DNA of 64,000 nt. Source: Nemertoderma westbladi. Taxonomy: Eukaryota > Xenacoelomorpha > Nemertodermatida > Nemertodermatidae. The notes under the pieces were generated by a model. It was given only the letters and a program-made list of their open reading frames with translations. It searched no databases and was not told the DNA's origin. Below, piece after piece: positions 29,372 through 38,567 of the stretch. Position numbers and translations under genes: made by a program. Numbering within the stretch: the first letter of the stretch is position 1; each line of letters opens with the position of its first letter. The stretch covers positions 60,724-124,723 of the forward strand of contig JAUCBJ010002853.1 of the NCBI GenBank assembly GCA_032718475.1. Reading direction: 5' to 3'.

Positions 29372-29845
29372 TTAAACAATCAGCACTTGTGTGCCCAACT
29401 CAACCTGACCAAACAAAACTAGTATATCCTCATTTTTTAGCCGTATACAGCCATGTGAGGCTGGCTGACCAATTAAATCCTCTTGGGCTGTGCCGTGCAA
29501 ATAAATATAACGAGATAAGGTATCCACACTGCCCCCACGATTCACCCCAACCTCCAAACCTGAAAGCCACAAAATTCGGGTTAGTATCCAATCCTTTTTT
29601 GGGTCATCTATGCCTAGTTGAAAAATTTTACCTGTGAATCGTCGCCCTTTTAAAATAGCGTACATCGGTAAGCCGCAGCCAAGTCTCCCACGAATCATAT
29701 GCCGCCCTCTGGGTGTTTGGTTAGAATCTATCTGCTCACCTAGGCCTTTTTTGGCGGTGCTAACAGGCGCTTCGAAAACCAAACGCCCCAAGCAAAAACC
29801 GTGTAATCGCTGGGTTTGGTGGTCTATTTTGATAAAATCAATCAT
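29372..29845 (-). CDS. L,D-transpeptidase-family (YkuD domain) protein without signal peptide
   Basis: 157 residues made up almost entirely of one YkuD domain. The catalytic signature SHGCIRLKNEDILVLF is at the C-terminal third, with the nucleophile Cys and the upstream His in YLHGTAQEDL. Known members cross-link peptidoglycan or attach lipoproteins, or act as amidases. There is no export signal, which is unusual for a periplasmic enzyme; it may be cytosolic, or the start may be misplaced, though the upstream frame overlaps rlmD. Its position beside ampG and nagZ suggests a role in muropeptide metabolism. Confidence 0.85.
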   Translation of the reverse strand: MIDFIKIDHQTQRLHGFCLGRLVFEAPVSTAKKGLGEQIDSNQTPRGRHMIRGRLGCGLPMYAILKGRRFTGKIFQLGIDDPKKDWILTRILWLSGLEVGVNRGGSVDTLSRYIYLHGTAQEDLIGQPASHGCIRLKNEDILVLFGQVELGTQVLIV

Positions 29846-31161
29846 TTTACTTTTACAAGTAGTGCCATTACTTCAACATGTTTGGTGTGTGGAAACATAT
29901 CTAGCACCCCAATTTTTTCCAATCGAAACTTAGTGGCACACTGGATTTTCAAATAAACAATATCATCAATCAATGTTTTAAAGTTGCATGAGACATAAAC
30001 AATTCGCTCCACAGTCGATAAACCCAGCGATTTTAATGCAAAGCTTGCTCCGCTTCGGGGTGGATCGAGTAATAATTTATTAAATGACACTGGGCTTAAC
30101 AAAGCGCTGAGCTTATTTAAATCAGCGGTTAAAAATCCACATTATCTAAGCCATTTTGCTTGGCATTTTTAAGGCCGTACTCAACTAAGCTAGGGTCACA
30201 ACACATTTGAGGCATAACCCGCAATGGGTAGGGAAAAATTACCCAGCCCTGAAAATAAATCTAACACAACATCTTTGGTTGCTAAATCCAGCCAATCAAT
30301 GGCTTGACTCACCATTTTTTGGTTCACATCACTATTAATTTGAATAAAATGATGCGGCCTAAAATCAATACGAACATCATGTTTTGGGTGTCGATAAAAC
30401 AAGGGTTGAACCGTTTTAGGATTTAAGGGATGAATACCATCCTCAGCCTTGGTTTGCAAATAAATCGTGCAGGAAAGCTGTTGTTCAAGATCAGATAAAA
30501 TTGACCTATCATGCGCGCTAAGTAGTTGTAGGTGACGAACCGCCAAGGCCATTGAATCATCCCCCACAGCCAGCTCAATTTGGGGAATTTGGCTGCGCGA
30601 TTCCATTTGGACTAAATGGCTTGATAGTTGATCAAAAACGTCACCAATACGTTTGGGCAAAATATCACAGCGCCTTGCATCCGTTACAAATCGTGAAAAA
30701 CGCTCCCGAAACCCAACCAAAACCTTCGCCTTTTTTTCTACATACCGAACACTCAAACGAGCCTTTTGCCTGTATTCCCATGGGTTTGAGGTAATCGGTG
30801 CCTGCCAAGGCAAGTTATTCTCACCCCCAAGCGCCTTTTTTAGCCGCCTATCTACCAATGATTGTTTGATCACAATTTGGTTTTCAAAGCGCACATGTTG
30901 CAGCTGACAACCATTGCATACCTGATACGACTCACAACGCGACACAACCCGATCAGCTGAGGGCTTTATCATCCCAACTGGCAATACAGGCTTGGATAAA
31001 CGCCGTTTAAAATAGCTAGGCTTAAGCTGCACCTGCACCTTTTCACCCTATAAAACATAGGGTATTTCAAGCAATTGGCCAGAATGTAGGCGAGCACTGC
31101 CCACAAACTGATCATTAAGGGAATCAATTTTTACATCAATTAGTGTGTCAGGATTATTCAT
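29842..31161 (-). pseudogene. rlmD: 23S rRNA (uracil-5)-methyltransferase RlmD, broken
   Basis: The ATG at 31161 overlaps the cysM end and opens a TRAM domain (DQFVGSARLHSGQLLEIPYVL) that hits an in-frame TAG after about 39 codons. The frame continues as the Fe-S cysteine region (SRCESYQVCNGCQLQH), the central domain and the SAM-binding VLDLFSGLGNFSLPIAG, then shifts near 30,205. The next piece (DPSLVEYGLKNAKQNGLDNV) shifts again near 30,140 and resumes as LLLDPPRSGA with VERIVYVSCN, the catalytic Cys. One nonsense codon and two frameshifts should abolish the 2-domain methyltransferase that makes m5U1939. All other parts are well preserved, so the loss is recent or the sequence contains errors. 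Confidence 0.88.
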
Positions 31162-32086
31162 CAAACAGGCTGTCTATCGTTGTTTTTGAAACTATCTGCT
31201 TTGCATATTGCGATAAATAACGATCCCCCCGATCACAACCGATCAACACAATCACCGCATCGGTCAGCTGCTTGCTCATTTCACAGGCCACAAACAAGGC
31301 ACCCCCTGTTGAAATACCGCAAGAGATGCCCTCTTTTTTGGCTAAATACATTGACATTTGTTCTGCTTGTACTTGCTCTACATCCACAATCTTATCCACT
31401 TGGCTTGGTTGATAAATTTTAGGCAGATAGGCCTTGGACCAACGCCGAATACCCGGTATTTGTGATCCTTCACTGGGTTGTATCCCAATAATTTGAATAT
31501 TTTGGTTTTTTTCTTTCAAAAAGCGAGATACCCCCATAATGGTCCCGGTGGTGCCCATAGCACTAACAAAATGTGTGATTTTTCCATTTGTTTGAGACCA
31601 AATTTCTGGCCCCGTCGACAAATAATGCGCCATAGGATTATCTGGATTAGAAAACTGATTCAACAATTTCGCCCCATGAGTTTGGCTAATTTTAATCGCT
31701 AAATCGCGCGCGCCTTCCATGCCCTCATCTTTAGAAACGGTGACAATCTTTGCCCCATAGCTTGACATCAAGGCAAAGCGCTCTTGGCTAGCATTCTCTG
31801 GCATAACCAAAATCATTTCATAGCCTTTAATGGCTGCGACCATGGCCAGCGCAATACCTGTATTGCCACTGGTTGCCTCCACCAAGCGATCCCCTTTTTG
31901 AATCGTGCCTCGTCGGATGGCTTGATCAATCATATGAAAAACGGGGCGATCCTTCACAGAACCAGCGGGGTTATTGCCTTCTAGCTTAATGTGTATTGAA
32001 TTGGAAGCATTTGGATTTAGACGCTGTAAATAAACAAGCGGGGTATTACCAATTGCCTGATTAATTGTTGAACCATTCATTAACAT
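31154..32086 (-). CDS. cysM: Cysteine synthase B (O-acetylserine sulfhydrylase, CysM type)
   Basis: PLP enzyme making cysteine from O-acetylserine and sulfide or thiosulfate. 310 residues. The PLP lysine lies in EGNNPAGSVKDRP, typical of CysM. Further marks are EATSGNTGIALAM, FVSAMGTTGTIMG (phosphate cup) and ISCGISTGGA near the C-terminus. It is followed by, and overlaps, the broken rlmD, so both belong to one transcript. Confidence 0.93.
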   Translation of the reverse strand: MLMNGSTINQAIGNTPLVYLQRLNPNASNSIHIKLEGNNPAGSVKDRPVFHMIDQAIRRGTIQKGDRLVEATSGNTGIALAMVAAIKGYEMILVMPENASQERFALMSSYGAKIVTVSKDEGMEGARDLAIKISQTHGAKLLNQFSNPDNPMAHYLSTGPEIWSQTNGKITHFVSAMGTTGTIMGVSRFLKEKNQNIQIIGIQPSEGSQIPGIRRWSKAYLPKIYQPSQVDKIVDVEQVQAEQMSMYLAKKEGISCGISTGGALFVACEMSKQLTDAVIVLIGCDRGDRYLSQYAKQIVSKTTIDSLFDE

Positions 32087-32393
32087 CTGTTGATCAATAA
32101 TTTACTTATCGTTTTTTTTTCACTAAAATGAGAGGGTTTATACGACAAATGTACTATCAAGGTAATGGGTCTAATAAAATTTATTGCCAAATGAAACAAT
32201 AGCATGACAGCGATCCGCTTACTAATACTGCACAAATTAAAAGTACCTAAAACAATGCCAAAGAGCACAGTTTTTTATTTCATAAGAAATCTGTTTTCGT
32301 ATTTTCTACAGGCAATTAATTCAACAAAACAGATGCACCGATGCACACACAACTTATGCTCGCTTATCTGTATAAATAAAGGAGTACCTACAC
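32087..32393. promoter_or_regulatory. Intergenic region between cysM and rne, divergent promoters expected
   Basis: About 300 bases between two divergent genes. It must hold both promoters and the leader of the rne transcript. A strong ribosome-binding site, AAAGGAG, ends about nine bases before the rne ATG. I see no convincing hairpin and no clean sigma70 pair. RNase E leaders are known to be autoregulatory in E. coli, but nothing here shows that directly. Confidence 0.35.
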
Positions 32394-34142
32394 ATGAAAA
32401 GAATTCTGATCAACGCCTTAGACGCCCAAGAGCTTCGCGCGGCCCTTGTTTATGGCGACAAACTCTATGACCTAAACATTGAAACACTTAGTCACGCCCA
32501 AAAAAAAGGCAACATCTATAAAGGCATCGTCACCCAAGTTCAGCCCAGTTTAGACGCTGTTTTTGTCGATTACGGGTCTGACCGACAAGGTTTTTTACCT
32601 TTTAAAGAAATTGCAAAGGAATACTACAACTATACTAAAGACTCCGAAAATCCTGACATCAAAGATACCCCAGAAGTTGGACAATCAATGATTGTTCAAA
32701 TTTCTAAAGAAGAAAGGGGTCGAAAAGGGGCATTGTTGACCACCTTTTTGAGCCTAGCCGGGCCACACATGGTACTAGCTCCATTTAAAGAACGTGAACA
32801 TTCTATTTCAAAAAAAATTAGTGGGCAAGATAGAAATTTACTCAAAGATATCTTAAGTTCTATTAAAATTCCCCAAGAGGGGGGCATTATTGCTAGAACC
32901 TCATCAATTGGTCGATCCATCTCTGAACTTCAATGGAATGTAGATTATTTAACCCATCTATGGAAAACCATCCGAGAAATTAGCAAAACCAAAAACAAAC
33001 CTTTTTTAATTCATCAAGAAGATAGCCTCATTATCTGCACCATACGCGATAACCTTCGAGAAGATATTAACGAGGTTATCATCGATGATGCTGATGCCTT
33101 CAAAGAAGCCAAAAAATTTGTCGAAATGGTATTACCCGCCTTCACAGATCGCATTAAATTCTACAAAGATAAAACCCCTCTTTTCACACGCTTTCAAATT
33201 GAAGAACAAGCTGCCCTGATTTATCAGCGAGCAATCCCCCTCTCATCAGGGGCCTCCATCAGCATTGATGTCACAGAAGCCTTAACGGCCATTGATATTA
33301 ATTCTGCCAAAGCCATGCAAGGGTCAGACATTGAAGAAACCGCCTTTCAAATTAACCTAGAAGCCTGTGAAGAAATTGCACGTCAAAGCCGCTTGCGTGA
33401 TATTGGCGGGCTGATTATTGTTGATTTTATTGACATGAAAAAGGATGAACACAACGCAGAAATTGAAAATGCAATGGCCAAGCACCTCAAAGGGGATCGT
33501 GCCCAAATTCAAATTAGTGAAATCTCATCACAATTTGGTTTACTTACCTTCTCTAGACAGCGCCTAAAACTTTCTATTTTAGAAAAAACCAGCGAAACCT
33601 GCATGCAATGCCAAGGTATTGGGTACATTCGCTCCACTGAATCTAGCGGCACATCAATCCTTCGCCAAATTGAAGAACGCTACCACCAAGGCAAATTTGC
33701 CACCGTCAGTGTCAAAGTGCCCATTGATGTGGCTATATTTTTAACCAATGTTAAAAAAGAACCTGTCCAATCGTTGGAAGATAAATACAACATTCAAATT
33801 ATCATCATTCCTTCCCAAACAATCAAACGCCCACATTACGAACTGTTTTGTTATGACTCAAAAAAACAAATCAAATTTAGCAAACATGCTGCTCAAACGG
33901 ATATAAACCTTCAAAAATACCTCACCAAAACGGCACCTAAACCTAAAAAACCTGCGGTTCAAAATATTGAGCCACAAGCAGCCATTCCAACACCCGGCAT
34001 TTTTGAGCGCATTCGCCTAATGCTCATTAAAAAGAAACATAGCAAACCCCAAAAAGCAGCCTCCTCCACAAAACGCCTAAGACAATCATCAAATAGGTAT
34101 AGTAGCAACCGACAAAGACAAAACAATCGAAACAACAAATAA
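32394..34142 (+). CDS. rne: Ribonuclease E with short C-terminal tail
   Basis: Endoribonuclease for mRNA decay and rRNA/tRNA processing. 582 residues. The N-terminus MKRILINALDAQELRAALVYG, the S1 domain (YKGIVTQVQPSLDAVFVDYG) and the DNase-I-like region with catalytic Asp residues (AIDINSAKAM and GLIIVDFIDM) match RNase E better than RNase G. The zinc-link reads CMQCQG. After about residue 510 only a basic tail of about 70 residues follows, instead of the usual several-hundred-residue scaffold that binds helicase, enolase and PNPase. It is therefore catalytically complete but lacks an obvious degradosome platform. Confidence 0.9.
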   Translation: MKRILINALDAQELRAALVYGDKLYDLNIETLSHAQKKGNIYKGIVTQVQPSLDAVFVDYGSDRQGFLPFKEIAKEYYNYTKDSENPDIKDTPEVGQSMIVQISKEERGRKGALLTTFLSLAGPHMVLAPFKEREHSISKKISGQDRNLLKDILSSIKIPQEGGIIARTSSIGRSISELQWNVDYLTHLWKTIREISKTKNKPFLIHQEDSLIICTIRDNLREDINEVIIDDADAFKEAKKFVEMVLPAFTDRIKFYKDKTPLFTRFQIEEQAALIYQRAIPLSSGASISIDVTEALTAIDINSAKAMQGSDIEETAFQINLEACEEIARQSRLRDIGGLIIVDFIDMKKDEHNAEIENAMAKHLKGDRAQIQISEISSQFGLLTFSRQRLKLSILEKTSETCMQCQGIGYIRSTESSGTSILRQIEERYHQGKFATVSVKVPIDVAIFLTNVKKEPVQSLEDKYNIQIIIIPSQTIKRPHYELFCYDSKKQIKFSKHAAQTDINLQKYLTKTAPKPKKPAVQNIEPQAAIPTPGIFERIRLMLIKKKHSKPQKAASSTKRLRQSSNRYSSNRQRQNNRNNK

Positions 34143-34153
34143 ACCAACCACCT

Positions 34154-34186
34154 AAACGCGCTTAAACCCACCCCTTAAGCGCGTTT
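34154..34186. terminator. Hairpin downstream of rne
   Basis: Perfect inverted repeat AAACGCGCTTAA / TTAAGCGCGTTT separated by about nine bases, ten bases after the rne stop. The 12-pair stem is followed by few T residues, so it may be an RNA-stabilising or weak terminator hairpin. Confidence 0.6.
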
Positions 34187-34494
34187 ACACCCACAATGGG
34201 TCGAAAAAGTACCCGTACCAAACTTTTAGAAACATTCATTCAAGCAGTATTTTTAGCTACTGGATTTTACAAAAAACCAAGCTTTACCTATCAAGAACAG
34301 GTCCGTTGTATTTTAAAAGATAAAAATTAGTATCGAAAAAGAATGGCATGCCATCAATAAACAACCTAAGCCACCTACCATTCTTATTAAGAACTCAGTA
34401 TAAGCATCTATAAAAAGTGGCGGTATTGTTAAAAGCGATAATCTATTTTCTATTGATATCCTTCTATAAAACCAAATCTAACCACTGAGTTAAC
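34187..34494. other. Gene-poor stretch with one tiny frame
   Basis: The only candidate is a 44-codon frame at 34,196-34,330 on the plus strand, starting MGRKSTRTKLLETFIQAVFL. It has no recognised relative and no clear ribosome-binding site and may be a remnant. The rest has no coding signal. Confidence 0.3.
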
Positions 34495-35002
34495 TTAATC
34501 AAATGCTATCAACACAGTCTCCAAAGCCTCTAAGAAAAGTGTTTTCATATCTGAGAATTGGCGAATAATCATGCCACCATTTTTTTCAATAAAGTACTCG
34601 ACCTGCATGTTGACAATAGCGCCTTCATTATCGGCTGATAATCAAGTATCGCCCCGATAACCTACTATTGGTTTTTTTAAAGCAGCAACGTACCCAATTT
34701 CTGATGCGGTACCACTGTCGACATCTACCCCATCTAAAACTGCAAACAAACCAGTAGCTGATTCAATCGCTTAAGCGTTTTTTGTAGCAAGTTGATCAAA
34801 TTGTTGAATTTCAATGCGCTCTTGAGAAGGTGGCAAATCTTTCGCCTCCTCTAAAAGCGTATTAGGTGTTAAAGTCCATGGATCAAGTACTTGATAGCCC
34901 AAAAAACTCAATACCTGGGATAACTTTACTATTCATAAATAAAGAGCCTATTTCAGAAAAACTCAAAGGCGAGACTATATAAATTTTGACTGCAGCATTC
35001 AT
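34495..35002 (-). pseudogene. Nucleoside 2-deoxyribosyltransferase-family gene, broken
   Basis: The ATG at 35002 opens MNAAVKIYIVSPLSFSEIGS, typical of the fold. A frameshift follows near 34,910, after which FLGYQVLDPWTLTPNTLLEE and PPSQERIEIQQFD are read in the next frame. There is an in-frame TAA before AIESATGLFAVLDGVDVDSG and GYVAALKKPIVGYRGDT, then an in-frame TGA, and the end reads GAIVNMQVEYFIEKNGGMII to a TAA at 34,495. The DGxDVDSGTASEIGY motif is diagnostic for the family, which transfers or hydrolyses deoxynucleosides. The gene is non-functional as written. Confidence 0.75.
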
Positions 35003-35121
35003 GCGTAACCCCTAAATTTAAAAAACTCATTCTTTCTTATGTACTAAAATAATAACATAAATATCAAAATGACTAATATAATTTACCACTAGGCGCCAGA
35101 TTACAGCATCATTAAAACTAG

Positions 35122-35409
35122 AATTGTATCTACCTAACCTACCTGGCTGGTTTAGTTAAAAACAAATACCCGCTGAGCTTTAAAGACCTAATAGATAAGT
35201 TCAAAAAATATAATAATTTCAAACAAAATAAGTCATTTTGGTTGGTTGAAAAAGCGTTAGAATCAGATGAAAAACTCTCAGGCCAATGGTATTTAGACCC
35301 TAAAAAGAGAGCAGGTAGTCATAAAAAATTTTACAGCCCAAACATCATGCTTCAAAAACTGATCAAAAAAACTTGGCCTCTAGTCTTCGAAATCATTTCT
35401 TCCATCTGA
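35122..35409 (+). pseudogene. Open frame without start codon, possible gene remnant
   Basis: A 95-codon frame with no ATG at its head, bounded by a TAG just upstream. It reads LVKNKYPLSFKDLIDKFKKY, then SFWLVEKALESDEKLSGQWY and LDPKKRAGSHKKFYSPNIML. Lysine-rich, soluble. I recognise no family. It lies in a patch with two other broken genes, so decay of a longer gene is the likely explanation. Confidence 0.35.
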
Positions 35410-35498
35410 TTTGTATCCCAGCTAGGGTGCACTGATGGTTTTTGATTTTCATAGGACTACTCTCTCAAAGTATTATACTGTTACAATCGTGTGGATCG

Positions 35499-35685
35499 CT
35501 ATTCTTTATATTCCGTGTGGGAAGCCGGTTGCTCAATTTTATTTCCGTCTACATCGTATCCTTTTTTCGACGCTAGATAGTTAAATTTGTACATACCTGC
35601 AAAAATAATCATCAAAAAAATAAATCCCATAATTGCTAGAAAAGTTATGAGAATTTTTTGTAATTTTTTGTAATTTTTTGTTCAT
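35499..35685 (-). pseudogene. Small membrane protein gene interrupted by a 10-bp repeat
   Basis: From the ATG at 35685 the frame reads MNKKLQKNYKKFS and stops. The start is followed by three tandem copies of a 10-base unit (taattttttg on the plus strand, 35,651-35,680, first copy gaattttttg). Downstream, one frame away, is a good membrane helix (LAIMGFIFLMIIFAGMYKF) and a polar tail ending at a TAG at 35,499. The two parts differ in phase by one base, the remainder of the 10-base unit modulo 3. This could be a dead gene or a repeat-controlled switch. No family recognised. Confidence 0.5.
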
Positions 35686-35737
35686 TTTGAATCCAAAATT
35701 ATTAAAATTCTTTAAAATCTTAGCATAAAAATTAGGG

Positions 35738-37366
35738 CTATTGAATAAAAATCGCAATTTGCTGATCAGTAATGCGACTAAGCAATGGCTTAAATTCCAA
35801 AATCAAGTGTTCCTCTAAAAGAACATCAGCATCTATCCAACATAAAGGCTCAATTGATAAAAACTGTTCAGCATCATGGGCAAATGTTGGCAAAATGGGC
35901 TTTAAAAATAACACTAGGTATCGAAAAGTTTGAATGGCTGTATTACAAACCCGATGCACTGTTTCATCAGCACCCGTTGTTTTAACCGCCTGCCAAGGTG
36001 CATACTCTGCAATGTAGCTGTTCACTAAATCTGCTAAATGCATAATGTGTTTAACAGCCTGAGCAAATTCTCGGGCTTGATAAGCTCGAAAAATTTTGGG
36101 TTTTCTTTCGTGAAACGCTTTCAAAATAGAAGGCTCAACATCTGCCGTTACTCGCCCCTCAAAATAGCGATGAACAAACTTAGCACTTCGGCTAGCAATA
36201 TTAACAACTTTACCCACTAAATCTGAATTAAACTTTTGTTTTAGCTCTAAAAAATCAAGGTTTAAATCAGATGTGTTTTTCGTCAGACGAGACGCCAAAA
36301 AATAGCGAAGTGATTCAGGCGGTAAATGCTTAATATAATCATCAGCCTCAATAAACGTACCCCTTGACTTAGACATCTTCTGTCCACCCACATTCAAAAA
36401 CCCATGCACAAACAAATTATCAGGCAGCTTTAAACCCGCACAATGAAGTATAGCAGGCCAAAAAAGCCCATGAAAATACATAATGTCCTTGCCAATAAAG
36501 TGATACAACTGGCAGGGATTTCGGCCGCCTAAATAATCCTCAACTACCATACTTTGGGCTTGGCACAATTTTTCAAGCGCTGCAAAATACCCAAGCGGCG
36601 CATCCAGCCACACGTAAAAATATTGATCCTGCGTATCGGGCACCAAAAAACCAAAATAGGGCGCATCGCGACTAATATCCCAATCGCGCAAGGTCGTTGT
36701 AAACCATTCTTTTAATTTATGGAAAACGGCATTCTCTAACCCTAAATTCGCCAAATAATTCTCTAACCAACTTTGGGATTTGGAAAGCGCGAAAAACTGA
36801 TGCGTGGTATCACGTTTTTCAGGTACTGCCCCTGAAATTGAAGAAACAGGGTTTAGTAAATCATCTGAGCCATAAACCGCTCCGCATTTTTCACACCCAT
36901 CGCCATATTGCTCAAGCGCCCCACATTTTGGGCACATACCTTTCACGTAACGATCCGGCAAAAACATTTTTTTGATGGGATCATAAAGCTGGCTGATGGT
37001 TTGAGTTTTAATCAATTCCTTTTTTAACAAGGTTTCATATACCCGATACACCCATTTTTTATTCTCTTTCGAATGGGTGCTGTGATAAATGTCATGATCA
37101 ATTAAAAAAAGCTTAAAAGAATGAATATGAGCTTGTTGAATATCAAAAATCATCTGCTCAACTGGCTGATTTAACTGCTGTGCCTTTAGCATGACAGGTG
37201 TGCCGTGCGCATCATCCGCGCACAATAAAAAACAAGACTGACCCTGCATCTTTTGAAAGCGCACCCAAATATCGGCCTGTATGTGTTCTAACAAATGCCC
37301 TAAATGAATGGGTCCATTGGCATAAGGCAAGGCGCAAGTTACAAAAATAGGGGAATCTGAGGCCAT
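35738..37366 (-). CDS. metG: Methionyl-tRNA synthetase
   Basis: Class I synthetase of 542 residues. The HIGH motif is in ALPYANGPIHLGHLLEHIQAD, a four-cysteine zinc knuckle is present (MCPKCGALEQYGDGCEKCG), and the KMSKS loop is GGQKMSKSRGTFIEAD. The helical anticodon-binding domain occupies about residues 385-540. It lacks the extra C-terminal tRNA-binding dimerisation domain that many gammaproteobacterial enzymes (about 675 residues) carry; this shorter form is common elsewhere. It is divergent from mrp, with 67 bases between starts. Confidence 0.96.
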   Translation of the reverse strand: MASDSPIFVTCALPYANGPIHLGHLLEHIQADIWVRFQKMQGQSCFLLCADDAHGTPVMLKAQQLNQPVEQMIFDIQQAHIHSFKLFLIDHDIYHSTHSKENKKWVYRVYETLLKKELIKTQTISQLYDPIKKMFLPDRYVKGMCPKCGALEQYGDGCEKCGAVYGSDDLLNPVSSISGAVPEKRDTTHQFFALSKSQSWLENYLANLGLENAVFHKLKEWFTTTLRDWDISRDAPYFGFLVPDTQDQYFYVWLDAPLGYFAALEKLCQAQSMVVEDYLGGRNPCQLYHFIGKDIMYFHGLFWPAILHCAGLKLPDNLFVHGFLNVGGQKMSKSRGTFIEADDYIKHLPPESLRYFLASRLTKNTSDLNLDFLELKQKFNSDLVGKVVNIASRSAKFVHRYFEGRVTADVEPSILKAFHERKPKIFRAYQAREFAQAVKHIMHLADLVNSYIAEYAPWQAVKTTGADETVHRVCNTAIQTFRYLVLFLKPILPTFAHDAEQFLSIEPLCWIDADVLLEEHLILEFKPLLSRITDQQIAIFIQ

Positions 37367-37388
37367 CTGTTTTTAATCATTTAAAGAC

Positions 37389-37394
37389 TATAAT
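37389..37394 (+). promoter_or_regulatory. Possible -10 element for mrp
   Basis: A perfect TATAAT lies in the metG-mrp divergent intergenic region, about 40 bases before the mrp start. No good -35 element is seen 17 bases upstream, so this is tentative. Confidence 0.35.
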
Positions 37395-37433
37395 AGTATG
37401 CCATCAACACTGATAATCAAACCAATTTAACCC

Positions 37434-38507
37434 ATGCAAGGTATCACATCCGAAAAAATCACCACTATACTTTCAACCCTTAACATTCCCAACACCCCTT
37501 TTAAGCTAAAGCCTCACTACCTAAAAACATACACCCATAAACAACTTCACATTGAGCTGGCAGGCTTTCTTGGCAAGCACACTGAGTCCTTTGTACAACA
37601 CATCCAAAACACCCTACAAACTCAATTAAAAATCCCCTCTATTGAAATCAAGATAACAACCAAAGTGCAAGCACATGCCACTCAAAACCCCAGCGTCAAA
37701 AACCACCCACAAGTTAAAAATGTGATCGCTGTAGGCTCAGGCAAAGGTGGGGTGGGCAAATCAAGCGTGGCTGTGAATTTAAGCCTTGCCCTTTCAAAAC
37801 TAGGGGCAAATGTTGGGATACTGGATGCCGATATCTATGGCCCCAGCCTGCCTATTTTATTAAATCATCACCAAAAACCTGCTCTAGCAGACAATCAAAA
37901 AATAACCCCCATTGACGCCTACAACCTCCAAAGTAATTCCATCGGTTATTTGATTGACCAATCTCAGCCGGCCATTTGGCGGGGACCTATGGCCACCCAA
38001 GCCCTTAAACAACTTTTTTTCGACACCAACTGGCAAAACCTTGATTATTTAATCATTGACATGCCCCCCGGCACAGGAGACATTCACCTAACCTTAGCAC
38101 AAAGCCTGCCCATTACAGGGACTATTACCGTTTACACCCCTCAAAAATTAGCCAAAGCAGATGCTAAAAAAAGCCTACAAATGCTTCATAAACTCAACAT
38201 TAAAAGTTTGGGGCTGATTGAAAATATGTCGGGTTACATTTGCAACCACTGCCAAAGCAACACCCCTATTTTTACCCCTGATAACCAGATTGACTTGGGC
38301 GAAAAGCCACTAGGTCACATACCTATTGATCCGCTCTTGGCAATCGAAAGTGATGAGGGCACACCCACCGTTTACAAACGTGAAAAAAGCCACACGACCC
38401 ACGCATTCACAAACATTGCTGCCCACCTTAGCCACCTAATAGGTGAATTACCACTTGATAACAGCTTTGGCATGCCAGCGATTAAAATCAACACAGCCAC
38501 TAAATGA
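37434..38507 (+). CDS. mrp: Iron-sulfur cluster carrier protein Mrp (ApbC)
   Basis: P-loop ATPase that transfers Fe-S clusters. 357 residues. The N-terminal about 90 residues are a MIP18/DUF59-like region, then the deviant Walker A GSGKGGVGKSSVAVNLSLA near residue 101, DADIYGPSLP, LIIDMPPGTGDIHLTL and the CxxC pair that binds the shared cluster in GYICNHCQS. Position opposite metG is common in gammaproteobacteria. Function is well supported for the family. Confidence 0.94.
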   Translation: MQGITSEKITTILSTLNIPNTPFKLKPHYLKTYTHKQLHIELAGFLGKHTESFVQHIQNTLQTQLKIPSIEIKITTKVQAHATQNPSVKNHPQVKNVIAVGSGKGGVGKSSVAVNLSLALSKLGANVGILDADIYGPSLPILLNHHQKPALADNQKITPIDAYNLQSNSIGYLIDQSQPAIWRGPMATQALKQLFFDTNWQNLDYLIIDMPPGTGDIHLTLAQSLPITGTITVYTPQKLAKADAKKSLQMLHKLNIKSLGLIENMSGYICNHCQSNTPIFTPDNQIDLGEKPLGHIPIDPLLAIESDEGTPTVYKREKSHTTHAFTNIAAHLSHLIGELPLDNSFGMPAIKINTATK

Positions 38508-38529
38508 TGCCCGCCCCTAACAACTTAGA

Positions 38530-38538
38530 TGGTATAAT
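38530..38538 (+). promoter_or_regulatory. Extended -10 promoter for dcd-gltX
   Basis: TGGTATAAT (an extended -10, TGnTATAAT) sits about 30 bases before the dcd ATG, in the short gap after mrp. There is no clear -35 element, which extended -10 promoters can do without. Confidence 0.55.
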
Positions 38539-38567
38539 TTCACACCTTTAAAAACCCCTTTTCAAAG

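Noticed and set aside
32204-32470. 88-codon plus-strand frame before and into rne
   Set aside because: It overlaps the rne start in another frame, has no ribosome-binding site and no recognisable domain.
32394-34142. RNase G instead of RNase E
   Set aside because: The N-terminus and the LYDLNIE context fit RNase E, although the length is between the two.
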